A DNA stretch of 64,000 nucleotides from Sphingomonas crocodyli (lineage in GTDB: Bacteria; Pseudomonadota; Alphaproteobacteria; Sphingomonadales; Sphingomonadaceae), in contig NZ_SACN01000001.1 of NCBI RefSeq assembly GCF_004005865.1, positions 2,294,001 through 2,358,000 on the forward strand. The letters are read 5' to 3'. The translations under genes and the position numbers were made by a program. Positions 24,630 to 32,823 of the stretch are shown here, one piece after another. The notes below the pieces were generated by a model. That model ran no database searches, had not been told where the DNA came from, and saw nothing but the letters and a program-made list of their open reading frames with translations. Position 1 is the first letter of the stretch; each line of letters opens with the position of its first letter.

Positions 24630-26042
24630 TCAGGCATCGTTGACCGATCTTTTGTCCGCAATCGCCGCCGGTTCGCTCGCTGCCGGATCGCGGGCCAGCG
24701 CCTCGACCGCGGCGACCTCCTCGATCTCCTTGCCGCCCGTCTCGATATTGAGTTCGCGAAACTTGCGGCCCGTCACCAGCACACGGCCTTCGAACGACGA
24801 GACGAACTTGTTGTAATTGTCGACCGCGCTGTTGAGCCCGCCGCCGACGCGCTTGAGGTGCGTCGCGGCGACCGAGAGGCGCTCGAACATCTCCTTGCCC
24901 AACTGGCCGATCGCCCGCGCTTCCTCAGCCAGCTTTTCCTGGCGCCAGAAGCTGGCCACGGTGCGCGCAAGCGCGACGAGGTTGATCGGGGTCGCGATCA
25001 GGACGCGGCGCTCATGCGCCCAGTCCCAAAGCTGCGGATCCTGCTCCATCGCCGCCGACAGGAAATGTTCGCCGGGGATGTACATCACGACATAGTCGGC
25101 CGCCTCGCCGAAGCGATCCCAATAGCTTTTCTGGCCAAGCTGCGAGGCGTGGGTACGCAGCGCCGCCGCGTGCGCCTTGAGGAAGGTCGAACGCGCCGCC
25201 TCATCCACCTCCTCGCTCGCATCCATATAGGCATTGAACGAGCATTTGGCGTCGATGATCAGGCGGCGCCCGCCCGGCAGGCGCACGACCACGTCAGGGC
25301 GCAGCCGGCCGTCATCGGTGTCGACCGAAACCTCGGTCGCGAAATCGGCATAAGGCGAGAGGCCCGCCTGTTCGAGCACGTTGCGCAGCGACTGTTCGCC
25401 CCAGCGGCCGCGTGCCTTCGGGCTGGCGCGCAACGCGTTGACAAGGCGGGCGGCCTCGTCACGCACCTGCCCCTGCCCGACGCGCACCTGATCGACCGCC
25501 TCGCGCAGCCCCGCATAGCTGTCGACGCGCTCCTTCTCGACGCGCTGCAAGCCTTCCTCATAACGCTTGAGCGTCGTTTCCACCGGATTGAGCAGCGCCT
25601 TCAACTGCGCCTCGCTCTTTTCCCCCTGCTGGTGGAAGCGCTCGTCGGCGCGCTGGAGGAATTGGCGCTGCGCCTGATCGAGCAACTTGGCGCCAACTTC
25701 GGAAAATTGCGCCGAAAGCTGCTCCTTCGCCTCACGGAGCTGCGCCAATTGCGCTTCGAAAGCCTGGGTCCGCGCGTCGCGTTCGGCGAGCAGAGCGGCG
25801 CGATCGGCATCGAGGCGGCGCAGCTCGTCGCGCGCCTCGCCAAGCTCGCGCCGTAACGATTCGGCCTGCTTTGCGGTCTCGGATGTGGCCGCAAGGTCGA
25901 CGACGGCTCGGTTGAACTGATCGCGCATATTGTCGCGTTCGCGCGCCACCGCGGCGAGGCCCCGGCCCTTCACGGCCCAACCTATTGCCGCACCGATCAC
26001 CAGCATCGCTACGAAAAGCGCCAAAATCTCGACCGTCATCAT
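24630..26042 (-). CDS. rmuC: DNA recombination protein RmuC
   Basis: A 470-residue protein. An N-terminal membrane helix (VEILALFVAMLVIGAAIGWA) is followed by a long coiled coil (about 35-160, rich in Ala/Glu/Arg/Gln) and the RmuC nuclease-like domain: NALRASPKARGRWGEQSLRN, RLRPDVVVRLPGGRRLIIDA, KCSFNAYMDA and VVMYIPGEHFLSAA. RmuC limits inversion at short inverted repeats and interacts with genome stability pathways; its fold is PD-(D/E)XK-like with the acidic and Lys residues visible in PDVVVRLPGGRRLIIDAKC. Length and order are normal. Divergent from the CHASE2 cyclase gene. Confidence 0.93.
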   Translation of the reverse strand: MMTVEILALFVAMLVIGAAIGWAVKGRGLAAVARERDNMRDQFNRAVVDLAATSETAKQAESLRRELGEARDELRRLDADRAALLAERDARTQAFEAQLAQLREAKEQLSAQFSEVGAKLLDQAQRQFLQRADERFHQQGEKSEAQLKALLNPVETTLKRYEEGLQRVEKERVDSYAGLREAVDQVRVGQGQVRDEAARLVNALRASPKARGRWGEQSLRNVLEQAGLSPYADFATEVSVDTDDGRLRPDVVVRLPGGRRLIIDAKCSFNAYMDASEEVDEAARSTFLKAHAAALRTHASQLGQKSYWDRFGEAADYVVMYIPGEHFLSAAMEQDPQLWDWAHERRVLIATPINLVALARTVASFWRQEKLAEEARAIGQLGKEMFERLSVAATHLKRVGGGLNSAVDNYNKFVSSFEGRVLVTGRKFRELNIETGGKEIEEVAAVEALARDPAASEPAAIADKRSVNDA

Positions 26043-26198
26043 CCATCCGCCACCAAGGAACGAACAGGGAACCTACCCGCTCGTTACGGGCAATGGCAAG
26101 TCGCTGACGCCCCTTTCTTTTCGAACGCAAAAGTCTATTAACGCAGCGGGGCTTAGGGCGCGTGGGGAAACGGCGCGTCCTTCGGGGGAATAGTGTAG

Positions 26199-28256
26199 AT
26201 GGCGACAGTTGCCGGTCAATCGAGCAGCAGTGCCCGTGCGGGTCGCGCTTCGGCGGGTCTTGTCGCGCGCGGCCGCAAGGCGATCAAGCAGATCGGCCTG
26301 TCCCGCCTGATCGCAACCGCATTGTTCCTGATCATCGGCCTGCTGCTCGCGCGGTGGAGTTGGCATGTGCCGCTGGCGCAGGATGCCGAACGCGCGCTCT
26401 ATGATGTGCGCCAGGTGCTCGCCGCTCCGCAGGCCGAAACCGACCAGCGCATCACGATGGTCACCTTCAACGAGGAGACCCTGCGGCTCACCGGCCGTCG
26501 CTCCCCGCTCGATCGATCGATGCTCGCAAGAGCGCTGACCCAGCTGGACCAGATGGGCGCGAAGGCAATCGGCATCGATATTCTGATCGATCAGCCGACA
26601 CCCGAAGACCAGATCCTGATCGATGCCTTCAAGGGCATGAAGACGCCGACCTATCTGGGGCTGGCGACCAACAAGTCGAACCCGAACTTCATGACGCTGG
26701 ATCAGGAAAACTTCCTGCGCGACTTCATGAAGCAGACCGCGCCCGGCAACGTCCATTTCACCAGCATCCGGCTGCAGGCCGACAATGACGGCGTGATGCG
26801 CAGCTGGCCCAATCAGCCGCGCGATCTGCCGCCGCTGATGGCGAACTCGCTGACGCAGGGCTATCCGCAGTTCCGCGATTATGACGGCTCGATCCGCTAT
26901 CGCCTGCCGCTCGACAAGGAACGGCCCGTTTTCGACAAATTGCCGGTCGAGCTGATCGCGATGCCCGAGGTTCTGGAGGCGATGAAGCCGCAGATCGAGG
27001 GCCGCTACGTCCTGATCGGCGGCAACATTCCCGATGTCGACCAGTTCACGACGCCGATGTCGCGGATGAAAAGTCCGACCACCGGCCTTGTCGGCGAAAC
27101 CACGATCGGGCTGGAAATCCACGCCCATCTGCTCGCGCAGATGCTCGACAATATCATGCCGCCGCGTATCCCGATGTGGGGCCTGTGGCTGATCGCGATC
27201 GCGATCATCGCGATGGGCGCGCTGACGTCGACCGCCAACATGCGCTGGTGGTGGCTGGCGCTGGCGCTGCTCGTGCAGGCGGCGATCGTCTTCGCGGCGC
27301 CCTTCGCGCTCCAGTTCAAGGGCATGGATACGCAGGGCCTGCCGGTGTTCGGCTGGATCCTCGGCTGGATCTTCGCTTATTCGGCGGTCGGCACCGCCGC
27401 GCGCGGGATCGGTTCGGAACAGCGCAACTTCGCGCAAGGCGCGCTCGGCAAATATCTGCCGCGCGACATCGCCGCCGACATCCTCAAGAACCCCGAACGC
27501 CTGTCGCTGGGCGGCGAGAAGCGCGAAATCTATGCTTTGTTCAGCGATCTGGAGGGCTTCACGAAGCTCAGCCACCAGATCGAGCCGGAAATGGTCGCCT
27601 TCCTGCTCAATCGCTATCTCGACGTGCTGTCGGAAACCGTACTCGCGCATGGTGGCACGATCGACAAGTTCGTGGGCGACGCGATCGTCGCCTTCTGGGG
27701 CGCGCCGATCAGCCGGCCCGACGATGCCGACCGCGCCGTCCAGTGCGCTATCGCGATGTACGAGGCGGGCGAACAGTTCCGCCGTGACGCGCCCGAAGGC
27801 TGCCCGCCGATCGGCGTCACCCGCGTCGGCGTCCATATGGGCGAAGCGATCGTCGGCAATTTCGGCGGCGAAGGTCGCATCCAATATACCGCGCTCGGCG
27901 ACAGCATGAACACGGCGTCGCGGCTCGAAGGCGCGAACAAATATCTCAAGACGAAAACACTCGTCAGTGATACTGTCGAAGAGACGTCGACTCTGGGCTT
28001 CTTCCGACCGATGGGCCGCATTGCGGTATCCGGCCGCTCGACACCGATGCCGGTGTTTGAGCCGGTGCCGCATATGGGCGCCGAACATGTGACGAAGCTC
28101 ACTGAATTACTGCGTCGATTCGACGATGAAGATGTCAATGCCCTGGCCGAGCTGGAAGCGATGGTCGCGGCGGACAAGGATGACAAGGCGCTCGCCAATC
28201 TGGTCGAGCGACTTCGCGAGGTGGGACCAGGAGGCTATAGTGCATTGGACAAGTAA
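26199..28256 (+). CDS. CHASE2-domain adenylate/guanylate cyclase (class III)
   Basis: A 685-residue inner-membrane receptor cyclase. One membrane helix (LIATALFLIIGLLLARWSW) is followed by an extracytoplasmic CHASE2 domain (about 60-320; LARALTQLDQMGAKAIGIDI, GRYVLIGGNIPDVDQFTTPM). A cluster of helices comes next (MWGLWLIAIAIIAMGALTST, WWLALALLVQAAIVFAAPFA), then a class III cyclase domain. The metal-binding Asp residues are in YALFSDLEGFTKLS and TIDKFVGDAIVAFWG; the end contains RIQYTALGDSMNTASRLEGA. It would turn a periplasmic signal into cAMP or cGMP. The following gene overlaps its 3' end and encodes a secreted protein, a plausible partner. Confidence 0.92.
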   Translation: MATVAGQSSSSARAGRASAGLVARGRKAIKQIGLSRLIATALFLIIGLLLARWSWHVPLAQDAERALYDVRQVLAAPQAETDQRITMVTFNEETLRLTGRRSPLDRSMLARALTQLDQMGAKAIGIDILIDQPTPEDQILIDAFKGMKTPTYLGLATNKSNPNFMTLDQENFLRDFMKQTAPGNVHFTSIRLQADNDGVMRSWPNQPRDLPPLMANSLTQGYPQFRDYDGSIRYRLPLDKERPVFDKLPVELIAMPEVLEAMKPQIEGRYVLIGGNIPDVDQFTTPMSRMKSPTTGLVGETTIGLEIHAHLLAQMLDNIMPPRIPMWGLWLIAIAIIAMGALTSTANMRWWWLALALLVQAAIVFAAPFALQFKGMDTQGLPVFGWILGWIFAYSAVGTAARGIGSEQRNFAQGALGKYLPRDIAADILKNPERLSLGGEKREIYALFSDLEGFTKLSHQIEPEMVAFLLNRYLDVLSETVLAHGGTIDKFVGDAIVAFWGAPISRPDDADRAVQCAIAMYEAGEQFRRDAPEGCPPIGVTRVGVHMGEAIVGNFGGEGRIQYTALGDSMNTASRLEGANKYLKTKTLVSDTVEETSTLGFFRPMGRIAVSGRSTPMPVFEPVPHMGAEHVTKLTELLRRFDDEDVNALAELEAMVAADKDDKALANLVERLREVGPGGYSALDK

Positions 28257-28980
28257 GCGTCGGCCGCAGGCGTTTGTTGCGGCAGTTCTTGCGTTCGCCT
28301 TGTCGGGCACGGCCATCGCCGCCCCGCTCGTCGTTCGCGCAGCCGGCCCTTCGGCCAAGACTTTCCCGGTGGGTAAGCCCGTCGCGGGTGACAAGATCGT
28401 CCTGAAGGCGGGCGACACCGTCGTCCTGCTCGACGGCAAGAGCACGCGCACCCTTTCCGGCCCCGGTACCTTCAACGCGGTCGAGACCAAGACGGCGGCC
28501 GCCGGCAGCACGCTGGGCGCGCTGATGGCGGGCGGCGGCGAAAAGCGGGCCCGCATCGGTGCGGTCCGCTCGGTCAAGGGCGACGACGGCACGAAAAATC
28601 CGAGCGTGTGGTACGTCGACATGAACCGCAGCTCGAACATGTGCGTCATGGATCCGGCCAGCGTCACGATCTGGCGCAAGGATGCGACCGCAGAGGCGCT
28701 CGTCACCGTCACCGGCGCCGATGGCAAGTCGAGCCCGATCAAGTTCGCGGCAGGTCAGGCCAAGGCTGCCTGGCCGGTCGCCGTGCCCGTCACCGATGGC
28801 GGCGCCTACAAGCTCAGCTGGGATGGCGCCAAGGCTCCGACCAACCTCAAGTTCTCGGTCATCACGCCCGCGGGCGTGGACAAGGACACGATGGTCTCCA
28901 CCTTCAAGAAGGCGGGCTGCGACGCCCAGCTCAACCAGGTGATGCAGACCGCCGAGGCGAAGCCGACGCCCAAGGGCTGA
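28240..28980 (+). CDS. Exported protein coupled to the CHASE2 cyclase, unknown
   Basis: A 246-residue protein. The start is GTG, placed 5 bases after a strong AGGAGG and lying inside the last codons of the cyclase gene, so the two are translationally coupled. The signal peptide is KRRPQAFVAAVLAFALSGTA with cleavage near AIA|APL. The mature part is beta-rich with a FecR-like beginning (KPVAGDKIVLKAGDTVVLLD, GKSTRTLSGPGTFNAVE) and two late Cys residues (about 142 and 227). It could be a periplasmic ligand or regulator of the CHASE2 domain; this is inferred from gene coupling only. A terminator hairpin follows. Confidence 0.8.
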   Translation: MHWTSKRRPQAFVAAVLAFALSGTAIAAPLVVRAAGPSAKTFPVGKPVAGDKIVLKAGDTVVLLDGKSTRTLSGPGTFNAVETKTAAAGSTLGALMAGGGEKRARIGAVRSVKGDDGTKNPSVWYVDMNRSSNMCVMDPASVTIWRKDATAEALVTVTGADGKSSPIKFAAGQAKAAWPVAVPVTDGGAYKLSWDGAKAPTNLKFSVITPAGVDKDTMVSTFKKAGCDAQLNQVMQTAEAKPTPKG

Positions 28981-29013
28981 CGCTTCTCCACGACATTCGC
29001 ATAGCAGCAGCCT

Positions 29014-29050
29014 GGCCGGCGGGGAGCGATCTCCGCCGGCCTTTCTGTTT
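29014..29050 (+). terminator. Intrinsic terminator after the cyclase operon
   Basis: Stem GGCCGGCGG / CCGCCGGCC (nine perfect pairs, extendable into the GGAG...ATCT loop) followed by TTTCTGTTT. Confidence 0.8.
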
Positions 29051-29208
29051 GCGGCCTTCATTCGAGTGCGAACGCGACAATAGAGCGGCAAATACGCATT
29101 CCGGCCGCGCGAACGCCGTTTCGGATTTGCGAACCGCCCGTCCATCCGGCAAAAATCGGCCCAGATCCACCGTCGATCGCGACGGATAAAAACTGGGAAG
29201 ATGCTCTG

Positions 29209-30366
29209 ATGAAGTACAATCGCATTTCGGCCGATTGCCATATGGACCTGTGCAATCTGCCGCCCGACCTGTTCGTCTCGGAAGCATCGGAAGCCTTCAA
29301 GGCGCGCGTGCCGCACGTCGTCGATGCCGAGGATGGTCGGCGCTGGTTCGATGGTGACGGGATCGGCTACGGCCTGGTCAACGGCTGTTCGGGCGGCGGC
29401 GCGCCCTATGTTCCCGGCGCGCATCACCGCATCGATCGCATGGCCGAAACCGGCCTGTACGAGGATGGCAAGAAGGGCATTCGCCGCGTGAGCGACCCCT
29501 ATCTGCGCCTCAAGGAAATGGAGATGGATGGCGTCGATGCCGAAGTGATCTTCGGCCCGCTGTCGCTGATGCTCCAGATGCGCGATCCCGCGCTGATCCG
29601 CGAGAGCCTCTACATCTACAACACCTGGCTGGCGCAGGATTTCTGCAAGCCCTTCCCCGATCGGCAGCTGGGCTTGGGCTGTGTGCCGCTGAACGACATC
29701 GATTATGCGGTGAAGGAAATCCACCGCGTCGCCGAACTCGGCCTCGCGGGCATCGAACTGCCGCACAGCCCGGACATGGTGCCTTTATGGCATCCGCAGT
29801 GGGAACCCATCTGGCAGGCGATCTCAGATGTCGATCTGCCGATGCACTTCCACACCTTCCCATCGGTGCCGACGGGTATCCCGGCCTTCGATCCCGAACA
29901 TCGCCCCGCGCGCCTGTTCACGATGGTGTCGACCTTCCAGGTCAATCTGTTCCCGATCGTCGCCGGCATCATCTCCAGTGGCGCGCTGGAGCGTTATCCG
30001 AACCTGCGCGTTGCCTTCGGCGAGTCCGGCATCGGCTGGCTCCCCTATGCGATGGACCGTATGGACTTCGAATGGGACGACCAGTTCAAGTTCGGCGCGA
30101 TGGGCAAGCGGCTCAAGATGAAGCCCAGCGAATATCTGCTCCGCCAGTGCCGCTTCTCGTTCCAGTATGAAAAGATCGGCGCGAAGCTGGTCGACCTGAT
30201 CGGTGTCGAGACGTTGATGTGGGGTTCGGACTTCCCGCATGGCGACGGCGTGTGGCCCGACAGCAGCGCCATCATCGAGGATCAGTTCGCGCACCTGCCC
30301 GCTGAAACGACCCGCAAGATCGTCTGCGACAATGCGGTCGAGTTCTACCGGCTCGAAAACGCCTGA
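29209..30366 (+). CDS. Amidohydrolase family 2 metalloenzyme
   Basis: A 385-residue amidohydrolase-2 protein, distinct from the one at 19 kb. Metal-site blocks are RISADCHMDLCNLP at the N-terminus, LPMHFHTFPSVPTG in the middle and LMWGSDFPHGDGVWPDSSAI near the C-terminus; YPNLRVAFGESGIGWLPYAM is also typical. No signal peptide, so cytoplasmic. By family it should decarboxylate or hydrolyse an aromatic or related carboxylate; the substrate cannot be read. It stands alone between a terminator and a convergent receptor gene. Such genes are often expanded in sphingomonads that degrade aromatics. Confidence 0.88.
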   Translation: MKYNRISADCHMDLCNLPPDLFVSEASEAFKARVPHVVDAEDGRRWFDGDGIGYGLVNGCSGGGAPYVPGAHHRIDRMAETGLYEDGKKGIRRVSDPYLRLKEMEMDGVDAEVIFGPLSLMLQMRDPALIRESLYIYNTWLAQDFCKPFPDRQLGLGCVPLNDIDYAVKEIHRVAELGLAGIELPHSPDMVPLWHPQWEPIWQAISDVDLPMHFHTFPSVPTGIPAFDPEHRPARLFTMVSTFQVNLFPIVAGIISSGALERYPNLRVAFGESGIGWLPYAMDRMDFEWDDQFKFGAMGKRLKMKPSEYLLRQCRFSFQYEKIGAKLVDLIGVETLMWGSDFPHGDGVWPDSSAIIEDQFAHLPAETTRKIVCDNAVEFYRLENA

Positions 30367-30371
30367 CCTGA

Positions 30372-30406
30372 AAAAGCCGGCGGAGGCGATCCTCCGCCGG
30401 CCTTCT
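30372..30406 (+). terminator. Bidirectional terminator between convergent genes
   Basis: Perfect 11-base-pair stem GCCGGCGGAGG / CCTCCGCCGGC around a CGAT loop. A5 on the left gives a T-tail for the minus-strand receptor gene, and CTTCTC follows on the right. Confidence 0.8.
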
Positions 30407-30410
30407 CCGT

Positions 30411-32354
30411 CTATTCGCCCAGGCGGAAGCGTACGCCCGCATTGAGCACGAAGCCGTCGGTCGGCCCCCACACATCCACAGTCCATCGACCATCGGGCGC
30501 GCGGGTCCGCCGCAGCAGCGAGTCATATTTGGTCTGGCGCACGTCGAGGATGTTCTCGGCATTGACGAACAGCCGCGCCTTGCCGACCACGATCTCGCCC
30601 AGCAGGCCGATCTCGAAATAGGGCTTCGAAGTCCGGCGATAGGGGTTGTCCTCCAGCGGCTGCCGCCCGGTGTGATAGACCTCGACGCCCACCCTGCCCT
30701 TGTCATGCTCCTCCCACATGCCGACCAGCCCGAAGGTCTGGCGCGGGGTGAGCGGCACGATCCGCCGTCCGATTCCGCCCGGCTGTGGTTCGCTCGCGTG
30801 GATATGGACGTAGCTGCCGGTCACGGTGAAGGCGTTCCACCGATAACGCAGCAGCGCCTCGCCACCGCGAATCCGCGTCACGCCCGGCGTGTTGACGAGG
30901 CGGACCCGATCCACCGCGATCACATCGAGCCGGGTGGCATTATCGGTGTTCGATCCGAAGACCGTCACGTTCGCCTCGATCGGCCCTTTCTTATAACCGA
31001 CATCGAACGATGCCGTCTGCGCGACCTCCGCCTTCAGCTTGCCCAGCGGTTCGAGCCGCGACAGCCCCGCCGCCTCGATCTCTTCTACGAAAGGCGTTGG
31101 CGCGTAGAAGCCCCGCCCGCCCGATGCGCGCACCGTCCACGGCCCGGTGCGATAAAGCAGCGACAGGCGCGGGCTGAACTGCGTGCCATATCGATTGTGG
31201 AAATCGGTCCGCGCGCTCGCGCTCAGGGTGAGTTCGCTCAGCAAATCCTGCTCGATCTGCGCGAACAGGCCCGGCACGCGATAGGTGTAATCGAACGCGC
31301 CGAACGTCTTCGATCGAAAGCGATCCTCCTGCCAGGCGACACCGCCGACCCAGTTGGTGCCCCCCATCTTCCCCGACAAAGATGCTTCGCCGAACAAGGT
31401 GCCGTGCCGATCATTTTCGACGACATCGCCGAAGCGATGCCGGTGTTTCTGCGTCATGCCGGCCCCGCGAATATGGAGCGCGGTGTCGCCCTCCCCCAAC
31501 GGCAATTGCCCGACAAGGCCGCCATCGAAACGCTGTGTATCCTGCGTCTGCGCAAAGCTGGTCCCATCGGGTACGGTGCGACCGGGCAAGGTACCGCCGA
31601 TCCGCGTCTCGTCCATCACGCCTGCGGTGACGAACAGCGAACCGCCGTCATCGCCGGTCCAGAACAGGCGCGGGCGCGCGGTCCAGCGGCGGAAGCGCGC
31701 CATGTCGATCCAGCCATCATCGTCCAGATCCTGCGCATTTTGCCGGTGATAGCCGCCCGTGAGGGACGCGCCCCAGTTCGGGCCAATCGGGGTCGCGGCA
31801 TAGGCCGTCAGATCCTGCCCGTTCCGCGTCGTGGCGTTGAGCAGGACTTCGCCCTCCGTCGCGTCGCCCGGACGGCGCGAGACGAGGTTGATGACGCCGC
31901 CCAGCGCCGATGCGCCGTAGAGCGCGGAGGCAGCGCCCTTGATCACCTCGACCTGACCCAGATCGGTCGGCGGAATCTGGAGCAGGCCCAGCGACGATGC
32001 CTGCCCGCCATAGAGCGGCAGGCCATCGGCCAGCAATTGCGTGAACCGGCCATCCATCCCCTGCACGCGGATATTCGCCGCGCCAAGCGCAGGCGACGTC
32101 ACCTGCACGCGCAATCCGCCGGTTTCGGACAGGATCATCGCGATATTGCCGGGCTTCATGAGGATCTTTTCCTCAATCTCCTCGCGATCGATCACCTCGA
32201 CGCGAACCGGCTCGTCCTGAACGCGCCGTCCCGATCGGGTGGCCTGAACGACGATGTCTTCGGATTCTTCGGCCTCCACCTCCTGCGCAAAGGCGGGAAG
32301 GTGGACGCACAGCATCGCGCTCGCGACGAGCGCGCGCCTCGTAAAAATGGGCAT
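30411..32354 (-). CDS. TonB-dependent outer-membrane receptor, probable metal complex uptake
   Basis: A 647-residue receptor. The signal peptide ends near AFA|QEV; the acidic start EVEAEESEDIVVQATRSGRR contains the TonB box (DIVVQA). The plug has MKPGNIAMILSETGGLRVQV, ANIRVQGMDGRFTQLLADGL and VEVIKGAASALYGASALGGV. The barrel ends DGFVLNAGVRFRLGE. It is preceded by a gene for a small secreted His-rich protein, 60 bases upstream, which suggests a metal or metallophore substrate; the family also includes receptors for siderophores and cobalamin, so copper, cobalt, iron complex or B12 all remain possible. A bidirectional terminator follows. Confidence 0.9.
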   Translation of the reverse strand: MPIFTRRALVASAMLCVHLPAFAQEVEAEESEDIVVQATRSGRRVQDEPVRVEVIDREEIEEKILMKPGNIAMILSETGGLRVQVTSPALGAANIRVQGMDGRFTQLLADGLPLYGGQASSLGLLQIPPTDLGQVEVIKGAASALYGASALGGVINLVSRRPGDATEGEVLLNATTRNGQDLTAYAATPIGPNWGASLTGGYHRQNAQDLDDDGWIDMARFRRWTARPRLFWTGDDGGSLFVTAGVMDETRIGGTLPGRTVPDGTSFAQTQDTQRFDGGLVGQLPLGEGDTALHIRGAGMTQKHRHRFGDVVENDRHGTLFGEASLSGKMGGTNWVGGVAWQEDRFRSKTFGAFDYTYRVPGLFAQIEQDLLSELTLSASARTDFHNRYGTQFSPRLSLLYRTGPWTVRASGGRGFYAPTPFVEEIEAAGLSRLEPLGKLKAEVAQTASFDVGYKKGPIEANVTVFGSNTDNATRLDVIAVDRVRLVNTPGVTRIRGGEALLRYRWNAFTVTGSYVHIHASEPQPGGIGRRIVPLTPRQTFGLVGMWEEHDKGRVGVEVYHTGRQPLEDNPYRRTSKPYFEIGLLGEIVVGKARLFVNAENILDVRQTKYDSLLRRTRAPDGRWTVDVWGPTDGFVLNAGVRFRLGE

Positions 32355-32414
32355 GAAATTGTTCCTGAACTCGATGTCACGATCGCGCCGGCAAAGCGGC
32401 GCGGGCGGATCGGT

Positions 32415-32732
32415 TCAGGCGGATGGCGGCTCCAGCAGCGGCATCGTGCCGCGTGGAATCAGCGCGCGGATCGAGCGGGCGACCGGCTTGGCCGCAACCA
32501 GACGAACGGCGTCGCCACCATTAAGGCGCTGATCGATCGCGAGCGGACAATGGTGATGGCCGCCATGCACGGCGCCCCGCCCCTTGTCCGCATCGTCGCT
32601 GTCGCCGGCCATGTGGTCGTCGAGCAGGAAGGCCAGCTCGCCCGTCGGCTCGGCAGCCTGCGCCTCGCCGCACCAATGCGAACCGCACCAGATCATGGTG
32701 ATCGCGATCAGAAGGTTGAGCAGATGGCGCAC
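32415..32732 (-). CDS. Small exported His-rich protein upstream of the receptor
   Basis: A 105-residue protein. Signal peptide MRHLLNLLIAITMIWCGSHW, mature start after AQA|AEP. The centre holds a possible metal-binding cluster HGGHHHCP, and the C-terminus is Pro-rich (MPLLEPPSA). Small proteins of this kind are found before TonB receptors and are often annotated as hypothetical. The gene precedes the receptor on the same strand and is likely in the same operon. I infer a periplasmic metal-binding helper. No named family is recognised with confidence. Confidence 0.7.
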   Translation of the reverse strand: MRHLLNLLIAITMIWCGSHWCGEAQAAEPTGELAFLLDDHMAGDSDDADKGRGAVHGGHHHCPLAIDQRLNGGDAVRLVAAKPVARSIRALIPRGTMPLLEPPSA

Positions 32733-32823
32733 GCCGCTTCCTTATCGCGGTGCCGCGTCCAGCGAAAGGGTGGTGCAAGCCGCTCCGCTCCTCTAGAGCC
32801 TCGCCGGTTCAACAAAGAGACCG

